From positions 62,001 through 126,000 of the forward strand of contig DASTOM010000008.1 in assembly GCA_035762545.1 (NCBI GenBank): a stretch of 64,000 nucleotides of DNA, written 5' to 3'. A program made the translations under genes and the position numbers. Positions 22,213 to 30,692 of the stretch are shown piece after piece; the stretch's first letter is position 1; every line of letters begins with the position of its first letter. Origin of the DNA: JANQRA01 sp035762545 (lineage in GTDB: Bacteria > Actinomycetota > Acidimicrobiia > Spongiisociales > ZC4RG35). The notes below the pieces were generated by a model, which saw nothing but the letters and a program-made list of their open reading frames with translations, was not told the DNA's origin and did no database searches.

Positions 22213-22942
22213 ACGAATACTCGGCCGGGCCGACGATCCAGGCGACACCGTCTCGTAATTCGACATGGCCCCGTCCGCCGGGCACGTTGACCGGGATGGG
22301 ACCTTCGAGGCTGTCGATCTTGGTAGCCACGAACGCGGCAGCAACCATCCCCGTCCCACAAGCGAGCGTCTCGCCGACCCCCCTCTCCCAAACCCGCATG
22401 GTCACCTCTCCATCCTCGACGGACATGAATTCCACGTTGGTCCCATCAGGGAAACGCTCGTCGGTCCCGATTCGCCTCCCCAGACCTGCGACATCGACCA
22501 GAGCGGGATTCTCGACCACCACCACCGCATGCGGGTTCCCGACGTCGATGAGATGGAGCCTCTCGCCTTCGAAACTGGTGTGGCCGGTGATGCTCGGTCG
22601 TCCCAACTCGGCCTCGACCCGATCGTCGAGGACACGCACTCCACGCAACCCAACTGGGGTCTGGATGGTGAAGTTGCGATCGGAGGCCCAGCCGCGGTCG
22701 TAGGCATATCGAGCGACGCAGCGAAGACCGTTGCCACACATCTCCGCGACACTCCCATCCGCATTCCAGTAGTCCATGCGGATCGGGTCTCCCTTGGTGA
22801 CTACGAGAACCCCGTCCGCTCCAACGCCGAATCGACGGTCGGTCAGGGCGGCGATCTCGTCGGCGGTCAGCGACAAGGGACCTTCCAGCACGACGAAGTC
22901 GTTGCCGAGGCCTTGCATCTTGATGAAGTCGAACGCTCTCAA
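22187..22942 (-). CDS. dapF: Diaminopimelate epimerase
   Basis: A 251-residue enzyme that converts LL- to meso-diaminopimelate for lysine and peptidoglycan. The two catalytic cysteines are in AEMCGNGLRC (about residue 69) and LACGTGM (about 195). FIKMQGLGNDFVV is the standard N-terminus. The longer frame from 22993 would overlap the divergent PspC gene, so TTG 22942, just before RAFDFIKMQ, is the likely start. dapA, from the same pathway, lies at 52127. Confidence 0.95.
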   Translation of the reverse strand: MRAFDFIKMQGLGNDFVVLEGPLSLTADEIAALTDRRFGVGADGVLVVTKGDPIRMDYWNADGSVAEMCGNGLRCVARYAYDRGWASDRNFTIQTPVGLRGVRVLDDRVEAELGRPSITGHTSFEGERLHLIDVGNPHAVVVVENPALVDVAGLGRRIGTDERFPDGTNVEFMSVEDGEVTMRVWERGVGETLACGTGMVAAAFVATKIDSLEGPIPVNVPGGRGHVELRDGVAWIVGPAEYSFRGSVGER

Positions 22943-22975
22943 TTTCTGTTCACACGGTATCGGTAGGGTGAGGCC

Positions 22976-23248
22976 ATGAGCAACGGCAGACAACTACGTC
23001 GCAGCAAAGACAACAGAATGATCGCCGGAGTTGCTTCCGGCGTTGCGGAATTCTTTGACATCGATGTGACGGTCGTCCGCGTCGTCTGGGCGCTGACGAT
23101 CATCTTCGGCGGTTTCGGGCTGCTGGCGTACGTGATCATGTGGATCGTCGTCCCGGAGGAGGGGTCGGACCGGACAGTCGCCAACGACATCGTCGAGAGT
23201 GTCAGCAAGAAGGACGAACCGGCCGAGGAGCCTGCGGACGAGGAGTAA
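22976..23248 (+). CDS. PspC-domain membrane protein
   Basis: A 90-residue protein. The PspC domain LRRSKDNRMIAGVASGVAEFFDIDVTVVRVVWALTIIFGG is followed by a transmembrane helix (LLAYVIMWIVVPEEG) and an acidic tail. Such proteins take part in envelope-stress responses or in LiaF-like signalling. It is divergent from dapF with 33 bases between the starts. Its stop is directly next to that of the convergent miaA. Confidence 0.9.
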   Translation: MSNGRQLRRSKDNRMIAGVASGVAEFFDIDVTVVRVVWALTIIFGGFGLLAYVIMWIVVPEEGSDRTVANDIVESVSKKDEPAEEPADEE

Positions 23249-24142
23249 CTACTCCAGCACCTCCAATGCCCTGGTGGCCCGATCGGCGGGGTCTTCGAGC
23301 CAGGGCAACCATCGAATCCTCGGGTCTCGCTGGAACCAGGTGCGCTGCTTCTTGGCCAGCTTGCGGGTGTTGGCAGCGATCGCGTCGAACGCTTCGTCCT
23401 CGGTGAGACCCCCGTCGAGGTGTTCGAGGATCTCTTTGTAGCCTACGGCTGAGGCAGCCGTCCGTCCCAGGCGTCCCCTCAGTCCGCGCACCTCCTGGAC
23501 GAGCCCGCCACTCCGCATCTCCTGAAGGCGCACATCGACCCGTCGATCCAGATCGTCCCCAGGGTCGATCGCGACCGCTGTGAAGTCGATCTCGGGTAGG
23601 TAGCGCCGGACATCGTCCGCTTCGGCGGAGCGGGCGCGGGCCGTAGGGGTCTCCCCGGTCAGCCTGAGTATCTCGACCGCCCGGACGACACGGCGGTGAT
23701 TGGCCAGGTCGACATGGGACCCGGCTTCGATGTCGGCCGATACCAGCTCTGCCACCAGGTCCCCGAGGTCGGACTCCTCGAGGAGCGCTCGAATGGCCGG
23801 GTCGGTCGGGGCGAAGCTCATCGGGTCGACCAGCGCCCGAAAGTGCAGCCCGGAACCACCGGTGATGATCAACGGAGTCGTCCCTTTCTCCATCACCTGT
23901 CGGCCCATGCGGCGGAACTCGGCGACTGTGAACTCCTGGCTGGGGTCGACGACGTCGACCAGATGGTGGGGTATCCCCCTCCGCTCGATGACACTCGGCT
24001 TGGCCGTGCCGATATCCATCCCCCGATACACCTGCATCGAATCAACGGAGATGATCTCTGCTCCGATCCGTGTCGCAATGTCGATCGCCAGGCCCGTCTT
24101 CCCGGCAGCGGTGGGGCCGAGGATGGCGATGATTCGGCTCAG
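23249..24142 (-). CDS. miaA: tRNA dimethylallyltransferase
   Basis: A 297-residue enzyme that adds dimethylallyl to A37 of tRNAs reading UNN codons. The P-loop GPTAAGKTGLAIDIA lies at residues 8-22, followed by SVDSMQVYRGMDIGTAKP and the substrate region ITGGSGLHFRALVDP. ATG 24037 would delete the P-loop. The frame upstream has no ATG, GTG or TTG. CTG 24142 overlaps the miaB stop as CTGA, the same arrangement as the GTGA overlaps elsewhere here, and gives the normal family length. It is therefore proposed as a CTG start. Confidence 0.93.
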   Translation of the reverse strand: MSRIIAILGPTAAGKTGLAIDIATRIGAEIISVDSMQVYRGMDIGTAKPSVIERRGIPHHLVDVVDPSQEFTVAEFRRMGRQVMEKGTTPLIITGGSGLHFRALVDPMSFAPTDPAIRALLEESDLGDLVAELVSADIEAGSHVDLANHRRVVRAVEILRLTGETPTARARSAEADDVRRYLPEIDFTAVAIDPGDDLDRRVDVRLQEMRSGGLVQEVRGLRGRLGRTAASAVGYKEILEHLDGGLTEDEAFDAIAANTRKLAKKQRTWFQRDPRIRWLPWLEDPADRATRALEVLE

Positions 24143-25542
24143 GCCGGTATCCCTACCAGGTGGTGCATCGCGGCCGAGTCGATCATGACGTCGAGGAACG
24201 TCCCGGAAGGATGCTCCCCGGCCACGTGGACAACCTTTCCGGTGCGGCTCCGGGTGGTCGCCACCAGCGGGTCCTTCCTCGACGGGCCCTCGGAGAGGAC
24301 TTCCAGCCTTGCTCCGAGGCTCTCCTGGTTGCGCTCGCCGGAGATCCGGTTCTGAGTCTCGACCAGCCGGTTGAAACGGTCCTGGATGACCTCCTCCGGC
24401 ACGAACCGGTCAGCCATGCCAGCGGCGGCGGTGCCGGGTCGGGGCGAGAATATGAACATGAAAGCCTGGTCGAACCGGGCCTCCTCGACGACCTCCATCG
24501 TCAACTCGAAGTCCTCGTCGGTCTCACCGGGGAACCCGACGATGATGTCAGTCGATACCGCGAGACCCGGGATCGTCTCGCGCGCCATCGCCAAGCGATC
24601 CATGTACTTGCGTCGGTGGTACCCGCGATGCATCGCCGAGAGGATGCGGTCCGATCCTGACTGGAGGGGGAAGTGCAGCTGCTCACATACCGCCTCGGTC
24701 TCGGCCATGGCCAGGGCCACGTCCTCGCGGAAGTCGTTGGGATGGGGACTGGTGAACCGGACCCGGCGGATCCCCTCTACCGCGCCGACCCGTCGGAGGA
24801 GGTCCGCGAAGATGGGGCGGCGGCGTCCGTCGATGGCCAGGTCACGTCCATAAGTGTCGACGTTCTGACCGAGCAGTGTCACCTCGACGACGCCGTCGGC
24901 GACGAGTCTCTCGACCTCCCTGACGATGTCGCCGGGGCGTCGTGACACCTCGATCCCCCGCACTGACGGGACTATGCAGAAGGTGCAGGTGTTGTTGCAG
25001 CCCACTTGGATCGTCACCCAGGCGGAGTGCTCCAACTCGCGGCGCACAGGGAGCGACGATGGCATCGCCTGCAGCTCGTCGACCACCTCGGTGATCGGCC
25101 CCCACTGTTCAGCGTGGTCCATGAGGTCGAGCACCCGGTCGAGGTTGTGCGTGCCCATCACCACGTCGACCCAAGGTGCCTTCTTGCGGACCAGCTCACG
25201 GTCCTTCTGCGCGGCGCAGCCACCGACTACCAGGATCATGTCGGGGTTGATGTCCTTGATCGCCTTGAGTTGCCCGAGGTTGCCGTACATGCGGTTGTCG
25301 GCGTTCTCCCGGATGGTGCAGGTGTTCACATAGACGACGTCGGCCGTGTCGAAGCCGTCGGTTGCAGTCATCCCGTCGAGCTCGAACAGACCTGCGATCC
25401 GCTCCGAGTCGTGCTCGTTCATCTGACACCCGAAGGTGCGGATGAAGTAACTCTTCCCCTGCCTGGTGGCAGGTCGTGTCGACCGCTCGCGGGTGGTCGG
25501 CGTCGGCAGGAGCACGGTCGTAGATGAGCTGATTTGGGTCAT
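24139..25542 (-). CDS. miaB: tRNA-2-methylthio-N6-dimethylallyladenosine synthase
   Basis: A 467-residue radical-SAM methylthiotransferase that acts on the product of MiaA. The N-terminal UPF0004 domain has cysteines in TFGCQMNEHDSE, NTCTIRENAD and VVGGCAAQKDREL. The radical-SAM CxxxCxxC motif is GCNNTCTFCIVP, and a TRAM domain lies near the end. The conserved start KSYFIRTFGCQMN lies after residue 29. The likely ATG at 25542 falls inside a 46-bp palindromic repeat (25523-25568), so the repeat supplies the first codons. GTG at about 25503 is an alternative. Confidence 0.95.
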   Translation of the reverse strand: MTQISSSTTVLLPTPTTRERSTRPATRQGKSYFIRTFGCQMNEHDSERIAGLFELDGMTATDGFDTADVVYVNTCTIRENADNRMYGNLGQLKAIKDINPDMILVVGGCAAQKDRELVRKKAPWVDVVMGTHNLDRVLDLMDHAEQWGPITEVVDELQAMPSSLPVRRELEHSAWVTIQVGCNNTCTFCIVPSVRGIEVSRRPGDIVREVERLVADGVVEVTLLGQNVDTYGRDLAIDGRRRPIFADLLRRVGAVEGIRRVRFTSPHPNDFREDVALAMAETEAVCEQLHFPLQSGSDRILSAMHRGYHRRKYMDRLAMARETIPGLAVSTDIIVGFPGETDEDFELTMEVVEEARFDQAFMFIFSPRPGTAAAGMADRFVPEEVIQDRFNRLVETQNRISGERNQESLGARLEVLSEGPSRKDPLVATTRSRTGKVVHVAGEHPSGTFLDVMIDSAAMHHLVGIPA

Positions 25543-25568
25543 ATATGGGCTGTGCAACCCCGGGTTCG
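25523..25568. repeat. 46-bp interspersed palindromic repeat, copy in front of miaB
   Basis: Starts GATGAGC, contains CATATATGGGC and ends CAACCCCGGGTTCG. It is the most divergent of the four full copies: TGGGT replaces CACCC in the first palindrome. It spans the region between the rny stop and the first miaB codons. Confidence 0.85.
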
Positions 25569-25570
25569 GG

Positions 25571-27112
25571 TCAGCGGGCGTAGTCGGTGGCGCGGAACTC
25601 CCGGATCACCGTGACTTGGATCTGGCCCGGGTACTGGAGGTCCTCCTCCAGTTTACGGGCGATCTGCCGGGACAGCTCCCTGGCCTGGAGGTCGTTGACG
25701 TCCCCCGGGTCGACAACGACACGCACCTCACGCCCGGCCTGAAGTGCGAAGACCTGCTCGACGCCCTTGAACTCGAGGGCGATGCCCTCCAGTCGCTCCA
25801 GCCGCTTGACGTAACCCTCGAGCGTTTCCCGACGGGCGCCCGGCCGGGCGGCAGAGACGGCATCGGCGGCCTGGACCATTACGGCGAGGATGGTTCTGGG
25901 CTCGACCTCGTTGTGATGGGCCTCGATGCCGTGGACGACAGCAGGGTCCTCGTCGAAACGTCTGGCGATCTCGGCTCCGATGAGTGCGTGGGACCCCTCG
26001 ACCTCGTGGGTCACGGCCTTGCCGATGTCATGCAGCAATGCGGCACGCTTCACCGGGGCCGGGTCGACACCGAGCTCGGAGGCCAGCATCGAGGCGATGT
26101 TCGCCGTCTCGACGAGGTGGTTGAGGACGTTCTGGCCGTAGGAGGTGCGGTACTTGAGTCGGCCCATGAGCGTGATGAGCTCGGGATGCATGCGCGAGAT
26201 CCCGACCTCTACGAGGGCCCACTCCCCGGCGTCGCGGATCGACTGCTCGACTTCGTCCTTGGCCTTTTCGTATGCCTCCTCGATCGAGGCGGGGTGGATG
26301 CGCCCATCGGCCACGAGACGCTCGACCGTGATGCGTGCGACCTCGCGTCGCACCGGGTCGAACGAGCTGACCGAAACCGCCTCGGGCGTGTCGTCGACGA
26401 TCAGACTGGTCCCGGTCACCGATTCGAGGTGACGGATGTTGCGACCCTCCCGACCGATGATTCGGCCCTTCATCTCGTCCGAGGGCAACTCGATGACCGA
26501 CACTGTGGTCTCGGTGACGACCTCGCCGGCAAGGCGCTGTATGGCGGTGGCGAGGATGCGGCGGGCCCGCCGGTCGGCCTCCTCACGTGCCTTCATCTCC
26601 ATGTCGCGCACGAGGATCATCGCCTCACGCCGTGCTTCATCCTCCACCTGCTCCAAGAGCTCGCTCTTGGCGGCAGCGACATCGATACCGGCCATCTGCT
26701 CCAACTGATTGCGCGCCTCTTCCTTGAGCAGACCGAGCTCGCCTCTGAGTGAGGTGACTTCGTCTTCCCGGTCGATGAGGAGCTTCTCTCGCTGGGCCAG
26801 GTTGGAGGCCCGCTGTTCCAGGGTCTCCTCCCGCTGGGTGAGCCGTGACTCCAGGTTCCCCAACTCCAGTCGGCGATGGGCGAGACCTTCTTCTTCCTTC
26901 TCCCGGTATGTCTCGGCCTTGGCCCGCCCCTCGTCCTCGGCCTTGGCCAGGATCTTCTGCGCTTCGATACGGGCGCTGGCGACGGTGTCCTCGGCACTCA
27001 CGCCATCACGCTCACGTCGACGTGCGATAGCAAGACGTGCGATGAGGTAGCCAAAGCCGAGCCCGATGGCGATTCCCAGAACTGCCAGTCCTATCGCCTG
27101 AGCGTTACTCAT
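25571..27112 (-). CDS. rny: Ribonuclease Y
   Basis: A 513-residue membrane-anchored endoribonuclease that starts mRNA decay. It has an N-terminal transmembrane helix (AIGLAVLGIAIGLGFGYLIARL) and a long coiled coil to about residue 200. The KH domain is at MKGRIIGREGRNIRHLESVTG. The metal HD domain is LLHDIGKAVTHEVEGSHALIGAEIARRF, with the HD pair. ATG 27112 follows AAGGGG, and the length is that of the family. It is in the recA-rny direction but separated from recA by 303 bases with strong hairpins. Confidence 0.97.
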   Translation of the reverse strand: MSNAQAIGLAVLGIAIGLGFGYLIARLAIARRRERDGVSAEDTVASARIEAQKILAKAEDEGRAKAETYREKEEEGLAHRRLELGNLESRLTQREETLEQRASNLAQREKLLIDREDEVTSLRGELGLLKEEARNQLEQMAGIDVAAAKSELLEQVEDEARREAMILVRDMEMKAREEADRRARRILATAIQRLAGEVVTETTVSVIELPSDEMKGRIIGREGRNIRHLESVTGTSLIVDDTPEAVSVSSFDPVRREVARITVERLVADGRIHPASIEEAYEKAKDEVEQSIRDAGEWALVEVGISRMHPELITLMGRLKYRTSYGQNVLNHLVETANIASMLASELGVDPAPVKRAALLHDIGKAVTHEVEGSHALIGAEIARRFDEDPAVVHGIEAHHNEVEPRTILAVMVQAADAVSAARPGARRETLEGYVKRLERLEGIALEFKGVEQVFALQAGREVRVVVDPGDVNDLQARELSRQIARKLEEDLQYPGQIQVTVIREFRATDYAR

Positions 27113-27415
27113 CTGGTCCCCTTCACCGGGACCTGAAGACAAATGGTGCCGGAACCCCTGCGGGGCCCGGCACACGAAAACGAGCGGATTCAGAAGCGAG
27201 AGTTCAACTCACCCTGTGTTCTGCGCTCCTTCTTGTCATTGTCTCTTCAGTTCCGGTTTTGTTTCAAAGTGGTTTTCGTGTGTCAGATCCCGATGCTACC
27301 GCAGGTTCGGGGTTGGACGAACAAGTTTCGCGATTTGGTCCCGGGACAAGACTCGAGCCTGCACCACGTCCCGTGTGGGGGGACACCGTGCAGGCTCGAC
27401 GTGAGACGTCTGAGA
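27113..27415 (-). other. recA-rny intergenic region with two large hairpins
   Basis: No gene. A hairpin just after the recA stop pairs GAGCCTGCAC (27355-27364) with GTGCAGGCTC (27388-27397), with an inner GTCCC/GGGAC stem. A second pairs GTGCCGG with CCGGCAC around CCCC/GGGG at about 27147-27174. Neither is followed by a clear T run on the minus strand. They may act as T-poor terminators or mRNA 3' ends. The rny promoter should lie between them. Confidence 0.5.
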
Positions 27416-28486
27416 TCAGTCTTCGGCGGTGGCTTCTTCGGTGATGTCGGCGACTTCGCCGTCCTCGGCGGACTGGCCGGGCACGCTCATACCCACGGCC
27501 TCGAACACCTTCGCCTGGAGCTGCATGGCCAGCTCGGGATTCTCCCGCAGGAAGGTCTTTGCGTTCTCCCGTCCCTGACCGAGTTGGTCGTCGTCGAACG
27601 TGTACCAGGCACCACTCTTCTTGACCACGCCCTCGTCGACGGCGATGTCGAGCAGCGATCCCTCACGGGAGATGCCCTGACCGAACATGATGTCGAACTC
27701 GGCCTGCCGGAACGGTGGAGCCATCTTGTTCTTGGCCACTTTGACCCGGACCCGGTTACCCACATTGTCGGTGCCGTCCTTGATCGCCTCGATACGACGG
27801 ATGTCGAGACGGACCGACGAGTAGAACTTGAGGGCGCGGCCACCGGGCGTGGTCTCGGGGCTACCGAACATCACGCCGATCTTCTCTCGGAGCTGATTGA
27901 TGAAGATGGCGGTCGTCCGTGACTTGTTCAACGTCCCGGCGAGCTTGCGCAGCGCCTGGCTCATCAGTCTCGCCTGGAGACCGACATGGGCGTCACCCAT
28001 CTCCCCTTCGATCTCGGCCCGGGGCACCAGCGCCGCCACCGAGTCGATGACGAGGACGTCGAGGGCGCCGGAGCGGATCAGCATGTCTGCGATCTCGAGT
28101 GCCTGCTCTCCAGTGTCGGGTTGGGAGATCAGCAACTCGTCCACGTCGACCCCGATCGCCTTGGCGTAGGTGGGGTCGAGGGCGTGCTCGGCGTCGATGA
28201 AAGCGGCGATGCCACCATTGCGTTGCGCCTCGGCGACGATGTGGAGCGAGAGGGAGGTCTTACCCGAGCTCTCCGGTCCGTAGATCTCCACGATCCTGCC
28301 TCGGGGCACGCCACCGATACCGAGAGCGAGGTCTAGTGCGAGAGCCCCGGTTGGGATGATGTCGACCTTGCGGGTGGCGGCGTCTCCCATCTTCATGATG
28401 GCCCCCTTGCCGAACTGTCTCTCGATCTGGCTCAGGGCCATGTCCAGTGCCTTTTCGCGTTCCACGCCTCTTCCTTCCTGACTCAT
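27416..28486 (-). CDS. recA: Recombinase RecA
   Basis: A 356-residue strand-exchange ATPase that also triggers LexA cleavage. The Walker A GPESSGKT is at residues 70-77. IDAEHALDPTYAKAIGVDVDELLISQPD and DSVAALVPRAEIEGEMGD follow, then the DNA-binding loops (LRKLAGTLNKSRTTAIFINQLREKIGVMFGSPE) and an acidic C-terminal tail. ATG 28486 follows GAGGAG; an upstream in-frame ATG at 28552 adds a non-conserved tail. The gene has its own SOS box and -10, and sits below cinA and thpR. Confidence 0.98.
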   Translation of the reverse strand: MSQEGRGVEREKALDMALSQIERQFGKGAIMKMGDAATRKVDIIPTGALALDLALGIGGVPRGRIVEIYGPESSGKTSLSLHIVAEAQRNGGIAAFIDAEHALDPTYAKAIGVDVDELLISQPDTGEQALEIADMLIRSGALDVLVIDSVAALVPRAEIEGEMGDAHVGLQARLMSQALRKLAGTLNKSRTTAIFINQLREKIGVMFGSPETTPGGRALKFYSSVRLDIRRIEAIKDGTDNVGNRVRVKVAKNKMAPPFRQAEFDIMFGQGISREGSLLDIAVDEGVVKKSGAWYTFDDDQLGQGRENAKTFLRENPELAMQLQAKVFEAVGMSVPGQSAEDGEVADITEEATAED

Positions 28487-28552
28487 CTGGTCTGACTCCT
28501 CTTTGGGACCGTATCGGTGAGCTGTGACAAGAATTCTCTTCTGAGGTGCCAC

Positions 28553-28575
28553 AGCCTAGACCGAACATGTGTTCG
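28553..28575 (-). promoter_or_regulatory. recA promoter with LexA box
   Basis: The LexA box CGAACATGTGTTCG (28562-28575) is palindromic and on the minus strand lies just before a TAGGCT -10 element (28558-28553). It is between the thpR stop and recA, so recA is LexA-regulated apart from the cinA-thpR genes upstream. Confidence 0.85.
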
Positions 28576-28585
28576 TACCTGTGAT

Positions 28586-29140
28586 TTACCCGATCAGATC
28601 CAATGAGTCAATGGGTTCGTAGCGAGCCCCTCCCCGACCGGGGTGGCTCCGGTACACGACGAGCTTCTCACAACGCCATGACAGCTCGATCTCCTCTTCG
28701 AGTAGATGGCGGACGTCGGCCGGTGGTCGGATCCTCGACAGCGTGAGATGAGGATGGAATGGCCGCTCCTCGGGAGAGAGCCCGGCGGCGAGGGCCGCCT
28801 CCTCGGCGTCCTCGTTGAGCACCGAGAGCTGGGTCGCTCCCTTGCCGATGCCGGCCCAGAAGACCGTCGCCTTGGCCGGGCGTGGGAATGCGCCGAACCC
28901 GTCGAGGGCGAGAGGGAACGAAGTCTCCGGAAGGGGATCCAAAGAAGCGAGGAAGCGCTCGTAGGTGACCCGGTCGACGGTGTCGAGGAAGCGCAGGGTG
29001 ATGTGCCAGTTCTCCGGCGGGGCGACCCGACCCGGGATCTGAAGGTCGCCGATCCGTTCGGCGAGAGCGAACCGGATCTCCGGAGGGATCGGTACGGCGA
29101 GGAAGACCCGGCCGACCAGGTCAGCGCCTAGGTCCACCAT
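28586..29140 (-). CDS. thpR: RNA 2',3'-cyclic phosphodiesterase
   Basis: A 184-residue 2H phosphoesterase that opens 2',3'-cyclic phosphate ends of RNA. The two HxTx motifs are HITL (in ENWHITLRFLDTV) and HLTL (in FHPHLTLSRIRP). VGRVFLAVPIPPEIRFALAE is a typical start. The ATG overlaps the cinA end by 13 bases. The order cinA-thpR-recA is widely conserved in actinobacteria. Confidence 0.93.
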   Translation of the reverse strand: MVDLGADLVGRVFLAVPIPPEIRFALAERIGDLQIPGRVAPPENWHITLRFLDTVDRVTYERFLASLDPLPETSFPLALDGFGAFPRPAKATVFWAGIGKGATQLSVLNEDAEEAALAAGLSPEERPFHPHLTLSRIRPPADVRHLLEEEIELSWRCEKLVVYRSHPGRGGARYEPIDSLDLIG

Positions 29141-30360
29141 CTCCCCGAGATGGCGAGACGGGCGAGGTGGAGGGCGCTGGTCGTCGCGTACGACATCACA
29201 CGTTCACGGTCACCTGGCATACGGAGCTCACGTGCCCGGGTGTCCTCCGGCGTCGCCACCGCGATGATCACGGTGCCCGCCGGCTTCTCCAAAGGGTCCG
29301 GACCGGCCGAGCCGGTCACCGCCACGATCACGTCTGCACCGAGCAGTTCCCGACCACCATCGGCCATCTGCAGGGCAGTCTCGACATCGACGACGGTTTC
29401 GATGTCTGTCACGCCGAGCAGCCGCTGCTTGAGCTCGGGGTCGTAGGCGACGAGTGACCCGCGGAAGTAGCTGGAGGAGCCGGGCGATGCGGTCAGAGCG
29501 GCCGCCACCAGTCCACCGGTCATCGATTCCGCAGTTCCGATGAACCACCCTCTCTCCTCGAGGCCCCGGGCCAGCAAGCGCTGGACGGTGTCGTCGTCGT
29601 CCCCGAAGTAGTAGGCGGAGAGACGGGTACGTACCTCGTGGGCGACAGGGTCGATCAGCGCCGCCGCGGTCTCGGCGGAATCCGCTTTGGCGGTGATCCG
29701 CACCTTGATCTCGCCACCGGATGCGAGGAAGGCCACCGACGGGTTGGTCGAGCCCTGGTAGAGGTCGTCGAGCATCTCCCCCACCATCGACTCACTCTGG
29801 CCCCAGGTCCGGATCACCTTGCTGACCACCACCGAGGGGCCCCCCGAGACCTCGAGGAGACGGGGAACGACCATGACGGCCATGAGGTACTCCATCTCCT
29901 GGGGCACGCCGGGAATGCAGAAGACGAGGGTGCCGTCGTGGTCGAGTATGAGACCGGGGGCGGTGCCTTTCGGGTTGACCACCAACTCGGCGCCCTCGGG
30001 GTGATGAGCCTGACGGAGATTCGACTCGGGCATCGGGCGACCCCGGGCGGCCCACCACTCCCGGAGACGTTGGGCGTAGACCTCGTCGAGCACCATCTCC
30101 CGGTCCGTGGCCTCACAGAGGGCCTCCCGGGTGAGATCGTCCCTGGTCGGTCCGATTCCCCCGGTGATGATGACTGCATCGGCCCGTCCCATCGCAGTCC
30201 GGATGCTGGTGGCGACCCGGTCGAGGTTGTCACCCACGACCTGCTGGAAGTGGGCATCGAACCCGTGGTCGGCCAGGACCGATCCGATGTGGGAGGCGTT
30301 GGTGTTGACGATCTGGCCGAGCAACAACTCGGTCCCTACCGCCACGACTTCGACGATCAC
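29128..30360 (-). CDS. cinA: CinA family protein (competence/damage-inducible)
   Basis: A 410-residue two-domain protein. The N-terminal MoCF-like domain (VGTELLLGQIVNTNASHIGSVLADHG, ITGGIGPTRDDLTREAL) acts in relatives as a NAD-recycling pyrophosphatase. The C-terminal CinA domain (IGTAESMTGGLVAAALTASPGSSSYFRGSLVAY, AVTGSAGPD) is the nicotinamide-nucleotide deamidase type. Coupled to thpR and close to recA. A full copy of the 46-bp repeat lies just upstream. Confidence 0.95.
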   Translation of the reverse strand: MIVEVVAVGTELLLGQIVNTNASHIGSVLADHGFDAHFQQVVGDNLDRVATSIRTAMGRADAVIITGGIGPTRDDLTREALCEATDREMVLDEVYAQRLREWWAARGRPMPESNLRQAHHPEGAELVVNPKGTAPGLILDHDGTLVFCIPGVPQEMEYLMAVMVVPRLLEVSGGPSVVVSKVIRTWGQSESMVGEMLDDLYQGSTNPSVAFLASGGEIKVRITAKADSAETAAALIDPVAHEVRTRLSAYYFGDDDDTVQRLLARGLEERGWFIGTAESMTGGLVAAALTASPGSSSYFRGSLVAYDPELKQRLLGVTDIETVVDVETALQMADGGRELLGADVIVAVTGSAGPDPLEKPAGTVIIAVATPEDTRARELRMPGDRERVMSYATTSALHLARLAISGRWWT

Positions 30361-30383
30361 GTGGCGAGGTTAGAGCCATCGAA

Positions 30384-30429
30384 GATGAGCGGATATCACC
30401 CATATACGGGCTGGGCAACCCCGGGTTCG
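30384..30429. repeat. 46-bp interspersed palindromic repeat, copy upstream of cinA
   Basis: Reads GATGAGCGGATATCACCCAT at its start and ends CAACCCCGGGTTCG. It has a first palindrome around CCCATATACGGG and a second around AACCCCGGGTT. It lies between the cinA start and the end of the small gene at 30434. Confidence 0.85.
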
Positions 30430-30433
30430 CAGA

Positions 30434-30688
30434 TTACGTGCGGCAGGACTCGACGACGGCGACCAGGTCCGGGGAGTCGACGGCGTCGGCGAGGGTGTTC
30501 CAGGTGGGAATGGAGACGGATCGGTCGGTTTCGATCTCCGCACAGGCGAGATAGATCGCATCGGCAAGAGAGCCGAGCTTGTGGTCGACGTCGAAGGCCA
30601 TCGAAATCGAGGTTCGGGCCGTGGGCACATCGAGACGCCCGACAGCGCGAATCGCCTCCTCGGCGAAAGTCCTGGCCTTGGGGTCCAC
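30434..30688 (-). CDS. Small hypothetical protein
   Basis: An 84-residue mostly helical protein (TFAEEAIRAVGRLDVPTARTSISMAFDVDHKLGSLADAIYLACAEIE). It has two cysteines and no recognised family. GTG start at 30688, four bases after the GAPDH stop, so it is probably co-transcribed with that gene. The sequence is gene-like in composition, but the function cannot be inferred. Confidence 0.6.
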   Translation of the reverse strand: MDPKARTFAEEAIRAVGRLDVPTARTSISMAFDVDHKLGSLADAIYLACAEIETDRSVSIPTWNTLADAVDSPDLVAVVESCRT

Positions 30689-30692
30689 CCGG

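Noticed and set aside
27355..27397. Hairpin after recA as a riboswitch or small RNA
   Set aside because: A single long stem without a recognisable aptamer core. It is more simply a 3'-end structure.
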